A DNA stretch of 45,715 nucleotides. It comes from Pelomicrobium methylotrophicum (GTDB taxonomy: Bacteria; Pseudomonadota; Gammaproteobacteria; Burkholderiales; UBA6910). A program made the translations under genes and the position numbers. The notes beneath the pieces are model-generated. The model was not told the DNA's origin, made no database searches, and was given only the letters and a program-made list of their open reading frames with translations. Location: assembly GCF_008014345.1 (NCBI RefSeq), contig NZ_VPFL01000025.1, positions 1 through 45,715 on the forward strand, written 5' to 3'. Positions 26,800 through 35,399 of this stretch are shown here, piece after piece. The number at the start of each line of letters is the position of its first letter. Within the stretch, counting starts at the first letter, position 1.

Positions 26800-27635
26800 G
26801 GTTGATCCTGGAGCCGCTCGACGAGGAGCGAATGCAGGCGGCGGCTGTCGGCGCGCAGGATCTGGAACCTGACGCCGTCGGCGCTCACCGATTCTCCCCG
26901 CTTGGGCAGGCGCCCGAAGAGCGACAGCACCAGCCCGCCGACGGTGTCGTATTCCTCGTCGCTGAACTGGGTGCCGAGGGCGGCGTTGAAATCCTGGATC
27001 TCCGTGGTGGCCTTGACGCGGAAACGCCCATCCTTGTCGCGAATGATGTTGTCGCCGGCCTCCTCGTAGTCGTATTCATCCTCGATCTCGCCGACGATTT
27101 GCTCGAGCACGTCCTCGATGGTGACCAGCCCCGCGACCCCCCCGTACTCGTCCACGACGATGGCCATGTGATTGCGGTTGCTGCGGAAGTCCTTGAGCAA
27201 CACGTTGAGCCGCTTCGACTCGGGAATGAACACCGCCGGACGCAACATGGCGCGCACGCTGGATTCCTCGCCGGCATGGTAACGCAGCAGATCTTTCGCC
27301 AGCAGGATGCCGATCACGTTGTCCTTGTTGCCGTCGTAGACCGGGAAGCGGGAATGGCCGGTTTCGATGGCGAAGGCGGTCATCTGCGCCGGCGTCGCCT
27401 CGATGTCGATCATCTGCATCTGGGAACGGGGGATCATGATGTCGCGCACGGGCATCTCCGACACCTGGATCACCCCTTCGATCATGCTGAGCGCGTCGGC
27501 GTCGAGCAGGTTGCGCCGGTAGGCCGAATGCAGCAGCTGCACGAGGCTCTCCCGGTCTTCCGGCTCGCGCATGATGAGCGCGGACAGGCGCTCCAGCCAC
27601 GTCGGCTTATCGACGTCTTCCATCAATCTCTCCAT
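26796..27635 (-). CDS. corC: CorC/YbeX-type CBS-domain protein
   Basis: The 279-residue cytosolic protein has a CBS pair, starting at VRDIMIPRSQMQMIDIEATP and ending near VDEYGGVAGLVTIEDVLEQI, then an acidic linker and a C-terminal CorC_HlyC domain (VGGLVLSLFGRLPKRGESVS). It lacks the DUF21 membrane domain of longer CorB-type proteins, so it is the short CorC/YbeX type, linked to Mg/Co efflux and to ribosome homeostasis together with YbeY. An alternative start lies four codons in (MEDVDKPTWLERL). It overlaps ybeY by 29 bases and lnt by four. Confidence 0.93.
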   Translation of the reverse strand: MERLMEDVDKPTWLERLSALIMREPEDRESLVQLLHSAYRRNLLDADALSMIEGVIQVSEMPVRDIMIPRSQMQMIDIEATPAQMTAFAIETGHSRFPVYDGNKDNVIGILLAKDLLRYHAGEESSVRAMLRPAVFIPESKRLNVLLKDFRSNRNHMAIVVDEYGGVAGLVTIEDVLEQIVGEIEDEYDYEEAGDNIIRDKDGRFRVKATTEIQDFNAALGTQFSDEEYDTVGGLVLSLFGRLPKRGESVSADGVRFQILRADSRRLHSLLVERLQDQP

Positions 27636-28119
27636 GAACCCTTTCCCTGTCGTGCGTAGGGGCGCGGGCGGCGTAGGGGTCGGCGTAGCCGAGCGCCCTC
27701 ATGATGCGGGACTCCAAGCCTTCCATCTTCGCCGCCGCCTGGTCCTCCTGGTGGTCGTGACCCTGCAGATGCAGCACGCCGTGGATCGTGAGGTGGGCGT
27801 AGTGCGCCATGAGCGGTTTGCCAGCCTCCCGCGCCTCCCGTTCCACCACCGGCGCGCACAGCACGATGTCGCCGGCGAGAGGCTTCAACTCGGGGTAGGG
27901 GAAGGTGAGGACGTTGGTGGCGTAATTTCTGCCGCGGAAGCGCTGGTTGAGCGCCCGTGCCTCCCGCTCGTCCACGACGCGGATGACGACCGCCGCCCGG
28001 CGCTGGAGCGCTTTTCCGACCCAGCGCCGGAACTGGCTCCGGGACGGCACCCCTTGCACGGCGGTGGCGTATTGGACGCAGAGCGAGAAACGCTTCGGGC
28101 GCCTACTGCCGCTTGGCAT
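27607..28119 (-). CDS. ybeY: Endoribonuclease YbeY
   Basis: YbeY is a zinc-dependent RNase needed for 16S rRNA 3'-end maturation and ribosome quality control. The 170-residue protein contains LTIHGVLHLQGHDHQED, with the three zinc ligands His113, His117 and His123. NVLTFPYPELKPLAGDIVLC upstream is also characteristic. A polar, Arg-rich tail of about 20 residues extends past the conserved core and overlaps corC. It overlaps phoH by 17 bases, so phoH-ybeY-corC-lnt form one tightly packed operon. Confidence 0.95.
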   Translation of the reverse strand: MPSGSRRPKRFSLCVQYATAVQGVPSRSQFRRWVGKALQRRAAVVIRVVDEREARALNQRFRGRNYATNVLTFPYPELKPLAGDIVLCAPVVEREAREAGKPLMAHYAHLTIHGVLHLQGHDHQEDQAAAKMEGLESRIMRALGYADPYAARAPTHDRERVHGEIDGRRR

Positions 28120-29059
28120 AGTCGTCGTAGGCCTGGACGATGCGCTGCACCAGCGGATGGCGCACCACGTCCTCGGCCTGGAAGAAGGTGAAGGCGATGC
28201 CGCGCACGCCGGCGAGCACCTCCTGGGCCTCCACCAGCCCGCTCTTCTGCCCGCGGGCGAGGTCGATCTGGGTCACGTCGCCGGTGATCACCGCTTTGGT
28301 GGCGAAGCCGATGCGGGTGAGGAACATCTTCATCTGTTCCGGCGTCGTGTTCTGCGCTTCGTCGAGGATGATGAACGAGTGGTTGAGCGTGCGCCCGCGC
28401 ATGTAGGCGAGGGGCGCGATTTCGATCGCGCCGCGCTCGAAGAGCTTTGCCACCCGCTCGAAACCCATGAGCTCGTACAGAGCGTCGTAGAGGGGGCGTA
28501 GGTAGGGGTCCACCTTCTGGGCGAGATCGCCGGGCAGAAAGCCGAGCCGCTCGCCGGCTTCCACCGCGGGGCGCGTGAGGACGATGCGCTTGACGCGGTC
28601 GCGCTCCAGGGCATCCACTGCGCTGGCAACCGCGAGGTAGGTCTTTCCGGTGCCGGCCGGGCCGATGGAGAAGGTGATATCGTGCTCCTGGATCTGCCGC
28701 AGATATTGCACCTGGCGCGGCGTGCGGCCGTGCAGGTCGGTGCGGCGCGTCACCAGCGGCGGCGACTCCAGGGATTTGACGGTACCCGGCGCGGGGCTCA
28801 TCACCTCCACCAGACCCAACTGGATGTCTTCGGCGGTCAGGTGGTGTTGGGCCTGGTCGTAGAACGTCCGCAGCGCACGGGCCGCCAGATCCGTGCGCTC
28901 CGGCGCTCCGCTCAGCTTGAAATGCTCCCCCCGCCGGGCGATGGACACGTCCAGGGCCACCTCGATCTGGCGCAGATTCTCATCGAGGGCGCCGCACAGG
29001 TTGGCCAAACGCTGATTGTCGGCCGGCGTGAATGAAAGCTCGAGGACAGCGGGTTTCAA
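28103..29059 (-). CDS. phoH: PhoH-like ATPase
   Basis: The 318-residue protein has a short N-terminal KH-like RNA-binding region followed by a P-loop ATPase domain: Walker A GPAGTGKT at residues 133-140, [20 protein letters not shown], the Walker B-type [20 protein letters not shown], and [11 protein letters not shown]. It is the YbeZ type that works with YbeY in rRNA processing. The stop and start codons overlap neighbours on both sides (miaB by four bases, ybeY by 17). Confidence 0.94.
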   Translation of the reverse strand: MKPAVLELSFTPADNQRLANLCGALDENLRQIEVALDVSIARRGEHFKLSGAPERTDLAARALRTFYDQAQHHLTAEDIQLGLVEVMSPAPGTVKSLESPPLVTRRTDLHGRTPRQVQYLRQIQEHDITFSIGPAGTGKTYLAVASAVDALERDRVKRIVLTRPAVEAGERLGFLPGDLAQKVDPYLRPLYDALYELMGFERVAKLFERGAIEIAPLAYMRGRTLNHSFIILDEAQNTTPEQMKMFLTRIGFATKAVITGDVTQIDLARGQKSGLVEAQEVLAGVRGIAFTFFQAEDVVRHPLVQRIVQAYDDYAKRQ

Positions 29060-30390
29060 TTTGGCAGCGACGCAAGCCTGCCCCGCAGCGAATGAGGGAG
29101 CGCGGCCGTGATGCAGACGTTGACGAACTGACCGATCAGCCGCGGGGGACCTGGAAAGTTCACCACGCGGTTGTTCTCCGTGCGGCCCTGAAGCTCGCCG
29201 GGATTCTTTTTGGACGGCCCCTCCACCAGGATGCGCTGCTCGGTGCCCACCATGGCGCGGCTCACGGCCTGGGCCTGGGATTCGATCAGCGACTGCAACC
29301 GAGCCAGGCGCTCCAGCTTGACCTCGCGCGGGGTCGGGTCCGGCAGCTCCGCCGCCGGCGTTCCGGGCCGCGGGCTGTAGATGAAACTGAAGCTGCCATC
29401 GAAGCCCACCTCCTCCACCAGCTTGAGGGTGGCCGCAAAGTCAGCCTCGGTTTCCGTCGGGAAGCCGACGATGAAGTCCGAAGAGATCGAGATGCCGGGG
29501 CGCGCCGCCCGCAGGCGTCGGATAATGGACTTGTACTCGAGCGCGGTGTAGCCGCGCTTCATGGCCGCCAATACCCGGTCCGAGCCCGACTGCACCGGCA
29601 GATGCACGTGGCCCGCCAGCTTGGGCAGGTCGGCAAAGGCGTCGATCAGCCGCTGCGTGAACTCCCGCGGGTGCGAGGTGGTGAAGCGGATGCGCTCGAG
29701 GCCGGGCAGCTCCGCCAAGTAGCGCAGCAGCAGCGCGAGATCTGCCGTTTCGCCGTCCTCCATGGGGCCCCGGTAGGCGTTCACGTTCTGCCCGAGCAGC
29801 GTCACTTCCCGCACCCCCTGGTCCACGAGGGCGGCCACCTCCGCCAGCACGTCCTCGAACGGCCGGGATACTTCGTCGCCCCGGGTATAGGGGACCACGC
29901 AGAAAGTGCAGTACTTGCTGCAGCCTTCCATGATCGAGACGAAGGCGCTCGGGCCCTGAACGCCCGCCGGAGGCAGGGCGTCGAACTTTTCGATTTCCGG
30001 GAACGACACGTCCACCTGGGGCCGTCCCGTTTCCCGGCGCGCCCGGATCAGTTGGGGCAATCGATGGAGCGTCTGGGGGCCGAACACGAGATCCACGTAA
30101 GGGGCCCGGGCGATGATGCGCTCGCCCTCCTGGCTCGCCACGCAGCCGCCCACCCCGATCAACACGTCCGGCCGGTGGCGCTTGAGGTGCTTGACGGCGC
30201 CCAAATCCGAGAACACCTTCTCCTGGGCCTTTTCCCGGACGGAGCAGGTGTTGAACAGGATGACGTCGGCCTGGGCGGGGTCATCGGTGGGCGAGAGGCC
30301 CGCCTCGGCCAAGAGCACGTCGGCGATCTTGGCCGAGTCGTACTCGTTCATCTGGCACCCGAACGTCTTGATGTAGACCTTACCGCCCAC
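29056..30390 (-). CDS. miaB: tRNA-2-methylthio-N6-dimethylallyladenosine synthase
   Basis: MiaB adds the 2-methylthio group to i6A at tRNA position 37 using two [4Fe-4S] clusters. The protein (about 444 residues) has the N-terminal cluster cysteines in [23 protein letters not shown] and [11 protein letters not shown], the radical-SAM CxxxCxxC in [17 protein letters not shown], and a C-terminal TRAM domain. The frame is open upstream into another gene. The start is therefore uncertain: GTG at 30390 and TTG at 30399 both lie just after the stop of the upstream gene and neither has a clear ribosome-binding site, so coupling is likely. Confidence 0.94.
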   Translation of the reverse strand: MGGKVYIKTFGCQMNEYDSAKIADVLLAEAGLSPTDDPAQADVILFNTCSVREKAQEKVFSDLGAVKHLKRHRPDVLIGVGGCVASQEGERIIARAPYVDLVFGPQTLHRLPQLIRARRETGRPQVDVSFPEIEKFDALPPAGVQGPSAFVSIMEGCSKYCTFCVVPYTRGDEVSRPFEDVLAEVAALVDQGVREVTLLGQNVNAYRGPMEDGETADLALLLRYLAELPGLERIRFTTSHPREFTQRLIDAFADLPKLAGHVHLPVQSGSDRVLAAMKRGYTALEYKSIIRRLRAARPGISISSDFIVGFPTETEADFAATLKLVEEVGFDGSFSFIYSPRPGTPAAELPDPTPREVKLERLARLQSLIESQAQAVSRAMVGTEQRILVEGPSKKNPGELQGRTENNRVVNFPGPPRLIGQFVNVCITAALPHSLRGRLASLPN

Positions 30391-30403
30391 GGGAATCAAA
30401 GCG

Positions 30404-30727
30404 TTATCGACGGCGCTGGCTGGCTTCCCGCTCGAGCTCGTCAGGGGTGAGCACCCACACACGTGCCAGGTCGCCCTGGGCGTCCAGGAGGTACAACACG
30501 GGGGTATCGCTCGGCAGGCTGGGGGGAATGACGATGCGGTTCCACGGGTCGAAAATCTTGGCGCCCGGGGCGAGGCGGTAGATAGTGCCGCCGATTTTGG
30601 CGTGGGGGTATTCAAACCCCTCTACTCTGCCCAAGACCGCCTCCCCAGGCAGCGTCCGCTGCGCGAGCGCGCTGGAAGCTGCTGTAGAAAACAACAAAAT
30701 AAACAAAACGATGCGAATGCACCCCAT
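30404..30727 (-). CDS. Small secreted protein of unknown function
   Basis: The 107-residue precursor starts [22 protein letters not shown], a clear Sec signal peptide with likely cleavage after ALA, and the mature part has a beta-rich stretch ending in [13 protein letters not shown]. There is Cys3 but no lipobox at the end of the hydrophobic core. I do not recognise a characterised family. Its stop lies directly before the miaB start region, so it is probably the first gene of the miaB-phoH-ybeY-corC-lnt transcript. Confidence 0.75.
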   Translation of the reverse strand: MGCIRIVLFILLFSTAASSALAQRTLPGEAVLGRVEGFEYPHAKIGGTIYRLAPGAKIFDPWNRIVIPPSLPSDTPVLYLLDAQGDLARVWVLTPDELEREASQRRR

Positions 30728-30964
30728 CTACTTACGATAGCACGGTGTCGAGCGCGCTCGCAATCGGGGCGATGTCCTCGCCCCTCGATTGGATCCCGAA
30801 CGGGAGGAGACGGGGAAAGTCGAGAAAATACCGAGCGCTTCCCCGCCCGCGGCCTTAAGGCGCTCCAGGGGTGGCGCGGCATGCTGGATCCATGTCTCCC
30901 GGGGGAAAGCCCCTGGCCGGAAGGGGCGGGCGGAAGGACCGGTTTGGCCCTGCGTGCAGACGAG

Positions 30965-30980
30965 CGGAAGGACGCTTCCG
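30965..30980 (-). terminator. Small hairpin downstream of the tRNA gene
   Basis: CGGAAG-GACG-CTTCCG forms a perfect 6-bp stem with a 4-base loop starting 11 bases past the tRNA CCA end. There is no T-run, so it may be a processing or pausing structure rather than an intrinsic terminator. Confidence 0.25.
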
Positions 30981-30991
30981 TGGAGAGGCGC

Positions 30992-31067
30992 TGGTGGCGA
31001 ATCAGGGATTCGAACCCCGGACCAACGGATTATGATTCCGCTGCTCTAACCACTGAGCTAATTCGCC
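30992..31067 (-). tRNA. tRNA-Ile2 (anticodon CAU)
   Basis: The 76-base gene folds as a complete cloverleaf: acceptor GGCGAAT with ATTCGCC, D-stem GCTC/GAGC, anticodon stem GCGGA/TCCGT enclosing loop ATCATAA (anticodon CAT), T-stem CGGGG/CCCTG with TTCGAAT loop, discriminator A and an encoded CCA. CAU could be methionine or, after lysidine modification by TilS, isoleucine-AUA. The D-loop AGTGGTTA and variable segment TTGGTC match the E. coli tRNA-Ile2 pattern rather than elongator tRNA-Met, so Ile2 is preferred. Confidence 0.93.
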
Positions 31068-31080
31068 ACGGAGGGGCAAA

Positions 31081-31110
31081 ACTATGCCAGCGGCCCTCGT
31101 TTCCTGTCAA
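31081..31110 (-). promoter_or_regulatory. Strong sigma70 promoter for tRNA-Ile2
   Basis: On the minus strand a consensus -35 TTGACA (31105-31110) is followed after 18 bases by CATAGT (31081-31086), a good -10 match. The expected start falls about seven bases before the mature tRNA 5' end at 31067, giving a very short leader, as is usual for tRNA genes. Confidence 0.75.
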
Positions 31111-31202
31111 GAAAACAGGGGCATCGGAACACCCGAGGAAGCGCATAACCATAACTATCCGTGATGCATTCCATAAGAATTATCGATTTTTGCTGATCCA
31201 GA

Positions 31203-31222
31203 AAATTGACCGCGGTCAATTT
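31203..31222. promoter_or_regulatory. 20-bp perfect palindrome upstream of panE (candidate operator)
   Basis: AAATTGACCG followed directly by CGGTCAATTT is a perfect dyad with no spacer, set in an AT-rich island 138 bp before panE. The size and symmetry suit a dimeric regulator. It includes a TTGACC that could serve as a -35 box, but no good -10 is found 17 bases away. Confidence 0.65.
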
Positions 31223-31360
31223 CCAGGGGCGGAAATTCGCTAACACTCCCACCCCTCCGGAACCGCGGCGTAATTTCCCTTTTTGGGCATATCGGGCCGT
31301 CCGGCCTGATGGCCCCCTTCCAAAAATTCCTGACCAAGAGCTGAAAGACAAGGAGAAGCG

Positions 31361-32371
31361 ATGAAAATTTGCGTTGTGGGCGCGGGCGCGATTGGCGGCT
31401 ACCTCGGGGTCAAGCTGGCGCTGGCGGGCGAGGAGGTGACGCTGATCGCCCGCGGCGCCCACCTTGAGGCGATCAAGAAGAATGGGCTCAAGCTCATCAT
31501 GCACGATGGCACCGAGCACGTGGCGAAGGACGTGAGGGCGACCAGCTCCATGGCCGAGGCGGGGGTCCAGGACCTGGTCATCCTGGGCATGAAGGCCCAC
31601 CAGCTTCCGCCCGTGGCGGCGGATTTGCGGGTGATGTTCGGACCCGACACCGTCGTGGTCCCGACCCAGAACGGCATTCCCTTCTGGTACTTCCAGCGGC
31701 ACGGCGGCGAGCTGGAAGGGCGCATCGTCGAGTCGGTGGACCCGGGCGGCGTTTGCGTCAAGAACATCGAGGCGGAGCGCATCATCGGCTGCGTCGTCTA
31801 TCCCGCCAGCGAGATCGCGGCACCGGGCGTGATCCGTCACATCGAGGGGGACCGTTTTCCCATCGGCGAGCTGGATGGCTCAGAGACCGAGCGGGCGAGG
31901 CGCGTCTCCGAAGCTTTTACGAAGGCCGGCTTCAAGTCCCCGATCCTGCCCAATATCCGTTCCGAGATTTGGCTCAAGCTGTGGGGCAATCTCACCTTCA
32001 ACCCGATCAGCGCCCTGACTCATTCCACGCTGGTGGATATCTGCCAGTATCCGCTTACCCGCGATCTGGCCGCGAAGATGATGACCGAGGCCCAGACCAT
32101 CGCCAACAAACTGAACATCCAGTTCCGCGTGCCCCTGGAGAAGCGCATCGCGGGCGCCGAGAAGGTGGGCAAGCACAAGACCTCCATGCTCCAGGACCTG
32201 GAGGCCGGGCGGGCGCTGGAGATCGACGCGCTGGTCGGGGCCGTGGTGGAGCTCGGGCGCATGACCAACACGCCGACGCCCCACATCGATGCGGTTTACG
32301 CCCTCACCAAACTGCTCAACAAGACGGTGCTTGAGGAGCAGGTTTGCGTGCGCGCGCTCAAGCTCGCGTGA
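31361..32371 (+). CDS. panE: 2-dehydropantoate 2-reductase family protein
   Basis: PanE reduces ketopantoate to pantoate with NADPH, in pantothenate and CoA synthesis. The 336-residue protein begins with a dinucleotide-binding fold VVGAGAIGGYLGVKLALAGE and contains the VPTQNGIPFWY loop, and EIWLKLWGNLTFNPISALTH in the C-terminal helical domain with the catalytic-Lys region. It is about 30 residues longer than E. coli PanE, and such longer relatives sometimes act on other 2-keto acids, so the biosynthetic role is likely but not certain. An AAGGAGAA site precedes the ATG. The upstream region holds a 20-bp palindrome that may control it. Confidence 0.85.
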   Translation: MKICVVGAGAIGGYLGVKLALAGEEVTLIARGAHLEAIKKNGLKLIMHDGTEHVAKDVRATSSMAEAGVQDLVILGMKAHQLPPVAADLRVMFGPDTVVVPTQNGIPFWYFQRHGGELEGRIVESVDPGGVCVKNIEAERIIGCVVYPASEIAAPGVIRHIEGDRFPIGELDGSETERARRVSEAFTKAGFKSPILPNIRSEIWLKLWGNLTFNPISALTHSTLVDICQYPLTRDLAAKMMTEAQTIANKLNIQFRVPLEKRIAGAEKVGKHKTSMLQDLEAGRALEIDALVGAVVELGRMTNTPTPHIDAVYALTKLLNKTVLEEQVCVRALKLA

Positions 32372-32411
32372 GCACCTTCTTCCTCTTGGGAGACCGACGC
32401 CGTAACCGCAG

Positions 32412-32460
32412 AGCGCGGAGAGATGGGGGGCGTTGAGCTTTGCTTTGCCGCCTCCGCGCT
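32412..32460. repeat. Hairpin repeat downstream of panE
   Basis: AGCGCGGAG (32412-32420) and CTCCGCGCT (32452-32460) are a perfect 9-bp inverted repeat around a 31-base loop containing GCTTTGCTTTGCC. Composition and layout (CCGCAGAG..., TTTGC..., CTCCGCG) resemble the repeat at 25181-25233. Confidence 0.55.
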
Positions 32461-32521
32461 TCCGCCCTCGGGGAGCTGCCTTCTTTAATTGCAGCAGCGC
32501 CTGCCCCGCCGCTGCCCGCCG

Positions 32522-32527
32522 TATAAT
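32522..32527 (+). promoter_or_regulatory. Consensus -10 box TATAAT close to the ubiH-family start
   Basis: A perfect TATAAT ends six bases before the ATG at 32534. If used, transcription would begin at or next to the start codon, giving a leaderless message. No good -35 match lies 17 bases upstream, so use of the box is uncertain. Confidence 0.4.
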
Positions 32528-32533
32528 CCGCCC

Positions 32534-33754
32534 ATGGATTGCGACGTCGTGGTGGTGGGCGGGGGCCTCGTGGGCCTGGCACAAGCGCGGGCGCTCGCGC
32601 CGAGCGGCCTGGCGGTCACGCTGATCGATTCCGCGTCACCGCCGCCCGAGCCATCGCCCCTTCCCTCCCTGGCCCCGGAAGAGGAATCGGTCGGCGGGTG
32701 GGACGCCCGCGTCTACGCCATCAGCCCGGGGAACGCCGCGCTGCTCTCCGAGCTCGGCGTTTGGCCGTCGCTCGATTTTTCCCGCGTGGCGAGCGTCGAG
32801 CGCATGGAGGTCTACGGCGATGATGGGGCCTCGCGGATCGTTTTCAGCGCCTATGAAGCAGGACGAGCGGAACTCGCCTTCATCGTGGAGGGCCGTCAGC
32901 TCCAAAGGGCCTTGGAATCCGCGCTCGCGGGGCAGGCCGGGCTGGACTGGCGGCGGCCTGCCTTGCCCGCCGACCTGGTCTGGGCTTCCGACCGCGTCGT
33001 GCTATCCCTGGAGGGCGGCGAGGCGATCGAGGCGCGCCTCGTGATCGGGGCCGACGGCGCCGATTCCTGGGTTCGCCGGCAAGCGGACATCGGGGTTTCA
33101 GAAAAGTCCTATCGCCAGCGGGCCGTGGTGGCCAACTTCCGTTGCGAGCGACCCCACCGGAACACGGCGTTTCAGTGGTTCAGGGACGACGGCGTCCTGG
33201 CGCTCCTGCCTTTGCCCGGGAACCACGTCTCCCTGGTATGGTCCACCTGGGACGAGCACGCAGCGGAGCTCGCCTGCCTCGGTCCCGAGGCGCTGGCCGG
33301 GCGGGTCGAGCAAGCCTGCCGGGGCGCGCTCGGCCAGCTCGCCCAGGTCACGCCGCCGTTGGCGTTTCCGCTGCGTCTGGTGAAGGTGAAAGCGCTGGTG
33401 GCTCCCCGCGTCGCGTTGGTGGGCGACGCGGCCCACGTGATCCATCCCTTGGCCGGGCAGGGCGTCAACCTGGGGTTCCAGGACGTGCGCCTCTTGGCCG
33501 GGGTGCTGAGGGAACGGGGGCCGGTCGCGGACTGCGGCGATTACTTCCTGCTGCGGCGCTACGAGCGCGCCCGCCGCGAGGACGTGGCGCTGATGCAGCT
33601 TGCCACCGACGGGCTCGCGCGGCTCTTCAGCGCCCGCACTTGCGGCGTCGGCTGGCTGCGGAATGCAGGGCTGCGGCTCACCAACGCCATCGCGCCGGTC
33701 AAGACGCTGCTCGTGCAACATGCGCTTAAGGACGGCTGTCCAACCGTCCCGTGA
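32534..33754 (+). CDS. UbiH/UbiF/COQ6-family FAD-dependent hydroxylase
   Basis: This 406-residue flavoprotein monooxygenase hydroxylates the aromatic ring of a ubiquinone precursor. Visible motifs are the FAD-binding VVVGGGLVGLAQARALAPSG, the central GADGADSWVRRQADI (DG motif) and VALVGDAAHVIHPLAGQGVN then LGFQDVRLLA, the GD motif of the family. Which ring position it acts on cannot be told from sequence alone, so no symbol is given. Longer starts at 32489 are possible, but the ATG at 32534 is directly followed by the nucleotide-binding strand. dsbC follows after 63 bp, an order common in betaproteobacteria. Confidence 0.92.
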   Translation: MDCDVVVVGGGLVGLAQARALAPSGLAVTLIDSASPPPEPSPLPSLAPEEESVGGWDARVYAISPGNAALLSELGVWPSLDFSRVASVERMEVYGDDGASRIVFSAYEAGRAELAFIVEGRQLQRALESALAGQAGLDWRRPALPADLVWASDRVVLSLEGGEAIEARLVIGADGADSWVRRQADIGVSEKSYRQRAVVANFRCERPHRNTAFQWFRDDGVLALLPLPGNHVSLVWSTWDEHAAELACLGPEALAGRVEQACRGALGQLAQVTPPLAFPLRLVKVKALVAPRVALVGDAAHVIHPLAGQGVNLGFQDVRLLAGVLRERGPVADCGDYFLLRRYERARREDVALMQLATDGLARLFSARTCGVGWLRNAGLRLTNAIAPVKTLLVQHALKDGCPTVP

Positions 33755-33817
33755 GGCGCCTCAAGCGCAGCCGAAGCGGCGCCGCCGCTTATACCGGAAA
33801 TAGAAAGGAATCGCATC

Positions 33818-34570
33818 GTGCTGAAGTCTGCCTGGGCTGCCTGGATGGCGGCCGTATTCGTGATGTTCTCTTCCGCTGGCGCCCGCGCCGACGCCGACTC
33901 GGCGAAGAAGGCGCTCGAAGCGCGCCTGGCCGGGGAGCACATCGAGAGCGTGAAGCCCACCCCGTTCGCGGGGATCTACGAAGTCGTCGTGTCCGGCCCG
34001 CGCGGCTTTCTCGTGATGTACACCGACGAGAAGGCGGAATTCCTGTTCGCGGGAGGGGCGCTTTTCGACGTGCGCACTTCCCCGTACAAGGACCTCACGA
34101 AACAGACGGTCAGCAGGCTCAACGCCGCCCTGATCAACAGTTCGCTTCACTTGGCGGTGAAGCGCGTCAAGGGCAACGGCAAGCGCACGCTGATCACCTT
34201 TGAGGACCCGAATTGCAGCTATTGCAAGGCGCTGCAAAAAGAGCTCACCAAGCTTTCCGACGTCACCATCTACACCTTCCTATGGCCATTCCTGGCGGAG
34301 AGCTCGCTCACCAAGTCGCAGGCCATCTGGTGTTCCAAGGACCGGGGCAAGGCGTTCGAAGACGTGATGCTGAGGGACCAAGTGCCCTCGGTGCAGCAGG
34401 CCAATTGCGAGTATCAGCCGGACAAGGTGCACGATATGGCTCGTCGGCTGGGGCTGCAGGGCACGCCCGCGATCTTCCTGGCCGACGGCGCCGAGTACGG
34501 CGGACCCCGTACGGCGGCCGCCTTGGAGCAGGCGCTCAACGAGGTCAAGGCGGCTGGGGGCGGCCGATGA
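33818..34570 (+). CDS. dsbC: Thiol:disulfide interchange protein DsbC
   Basis: DsbC is a periplasmic dimeric disulfide isomerase. The 250-residue precursor has a signal peptide (AAWMAAVFVMFSSAGARA), an N-terminal dimerisation domain and a thioredoxin domain with active site CSYC (Cys133, Cys136) in ITFEDPNCSYCKALQKEL. The conserved cis-Pro loop is GTPAIFLADG, and two further cysteines occur in AIWCSKDRG and QANCEYQPDK as in the family. The start is GTG at 33818 with an AAAGGA site upstream. Confidence 0.96.
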   Translation: MLKSAWAAWMAAVFVMFSSAGARADADSAKKALEARLAGEHIESVKPTPFAGIYEVVVSGPRGFLVMYTDEKAEFLFAGGALFDVRTSPYKDLTKQTVSRLNAALINSSLHLAVKRVKGNGKRTLITFEDPNCSYCKALQKELTKLSDVTIYTFLWPFLAESSLTKSQAIWCSKDRGKAFEDVMLRDQVPSVQQANCEYQPDKVHDMARRLGLQGTPAIFLADGAEYGGPRTAAALEQALNEVKAAGGGR

Positions 34571-34652
34571 GGGCGGCCGCACACCGTTTTCTGCGCCTCG
34601 GGACGAGGCCGCGGTCGCCGGTCGCCGTTACAGCCCTTTGGCAGGCCGTGCC

Positions 34653-34766
34653 ATGTGGGTGATTCTTCTGGAGGCTGCCCTCGCGGTCGGCCTTTTCATC
34701 TTCATCGTGTGGTGGACGATGCCGCGCAAGGCGCGGCGCGATGAGAGTCGAGACCGCGAGCCGTAG
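34653..34766 (+). CDS. 37-residue single-pass membrane protein
   Basis: This short frame reads MWVILLEAALAVGLFIFIVWWTM and then a charged tail PRKARRDESRDREP. One membrane helix followed by a Lys/Arg-rich segment predicts N-out, C-in topology. It sits 82 bp after dsbC and is convergent with apaG. I recall similar tiny hydrophobic proteins in betaproteobacteria but cannot name a family. No strong Shine-Dalgarno is seen, so confidence is moderate. Confidence 0.55.
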   Translation: MWVILLEAALAVGLFIFIVWWTMPRKARRDESRDREP

Positions 34767-34815
34767 CGCCGGCGTGCTGGTCAATCCGGTCGGCGGCCGT
34801 GCCACGGGGCGCTTC

Positions 34816-35202
34816 TCAGTGCAGCGCCCTGGGCGCGCTCAGGATGAACTCCGGAATGGGGGCCTCGAAGGTGACCCCGTCCTCCGCCACCATCTGGTAG
34901 CTGCCGGTCATGGTGCCCACGGGGGTGGCGATGGCGGTGCCGCTGGTGTATTCGAAACGCTCGTCGGGCCTGAGCACCGGCTGCTCGCCCACCACGCCCA
35001 AGCCCCGCACCTCCTGCACGCGACTGTCGGCGTCGGTGATGATCCAGTGGCGGCTTATGAGCTGGGCGGTGACCGTGCCGGTGTTGGTGATCGTGATGGT
35101 GTAGGCGAACACGTAGCGGCTCTCGGCTTCGTCCGACTGCTCGGGCAGGTACGTGGTCCGCACCTTCACGTCGATGCTGTATTTCTTCCGCTCAGTCATC
35201 AT
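34816..35202 (-). CDS. apaG: ApaG domain protein (Co2+/Mg2+ efflux associated)
   Basis: ApaG is a small fibronectin-III-like beta-sandwich protein of uncertain biochemical role, genetically linked to Co/Mg resistance and Ap4A levels in enterobacteria. The product of 128 residues contains VRTTYLPEQSDEAESRYVFA, TITNTGTVTAQLISRHWIIT and GEQPVLRPDERFEYTSGTAI, all family signatures, ending IPEFILSAPRALH. The frame is open upstream to 35307 but these residues are Arg/Pro-rich and not conserved; ATG-ATG at 35202/35199 aligns with the usual start. It is divergent from rpe. Confidence 0.93.
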   Translation of the reverse strand: MMTERKKYSIDVKVRTTYLPEQSDEAESRYVFAYTITITNTGTVTAQLISRHWIITDADSRVQEVRGLGVVGEQPVLRPDERFEYTSGTAIATPVGTMTGSYQMVAEDGVTFEAPIPEFILSAPRALH

Positions 35203-35399
35203 GGCAGGAGGGAGGGGGTTGGGCCTTGCACGCTCGCTTGGCGAACGGATGCGCCTATTGCACACCAAAGGCGGCGCTCGCACAAGCGCTCGAAGATGGG
35301 CGGGCATAACCGGGGCTTTCGCCGGTGATCAGCGACCGTTATGCAGGGGTGGGGGGAATGCCGTTAAAATCCGCGTTTTATCGCACCCGGAGAGGCCCC

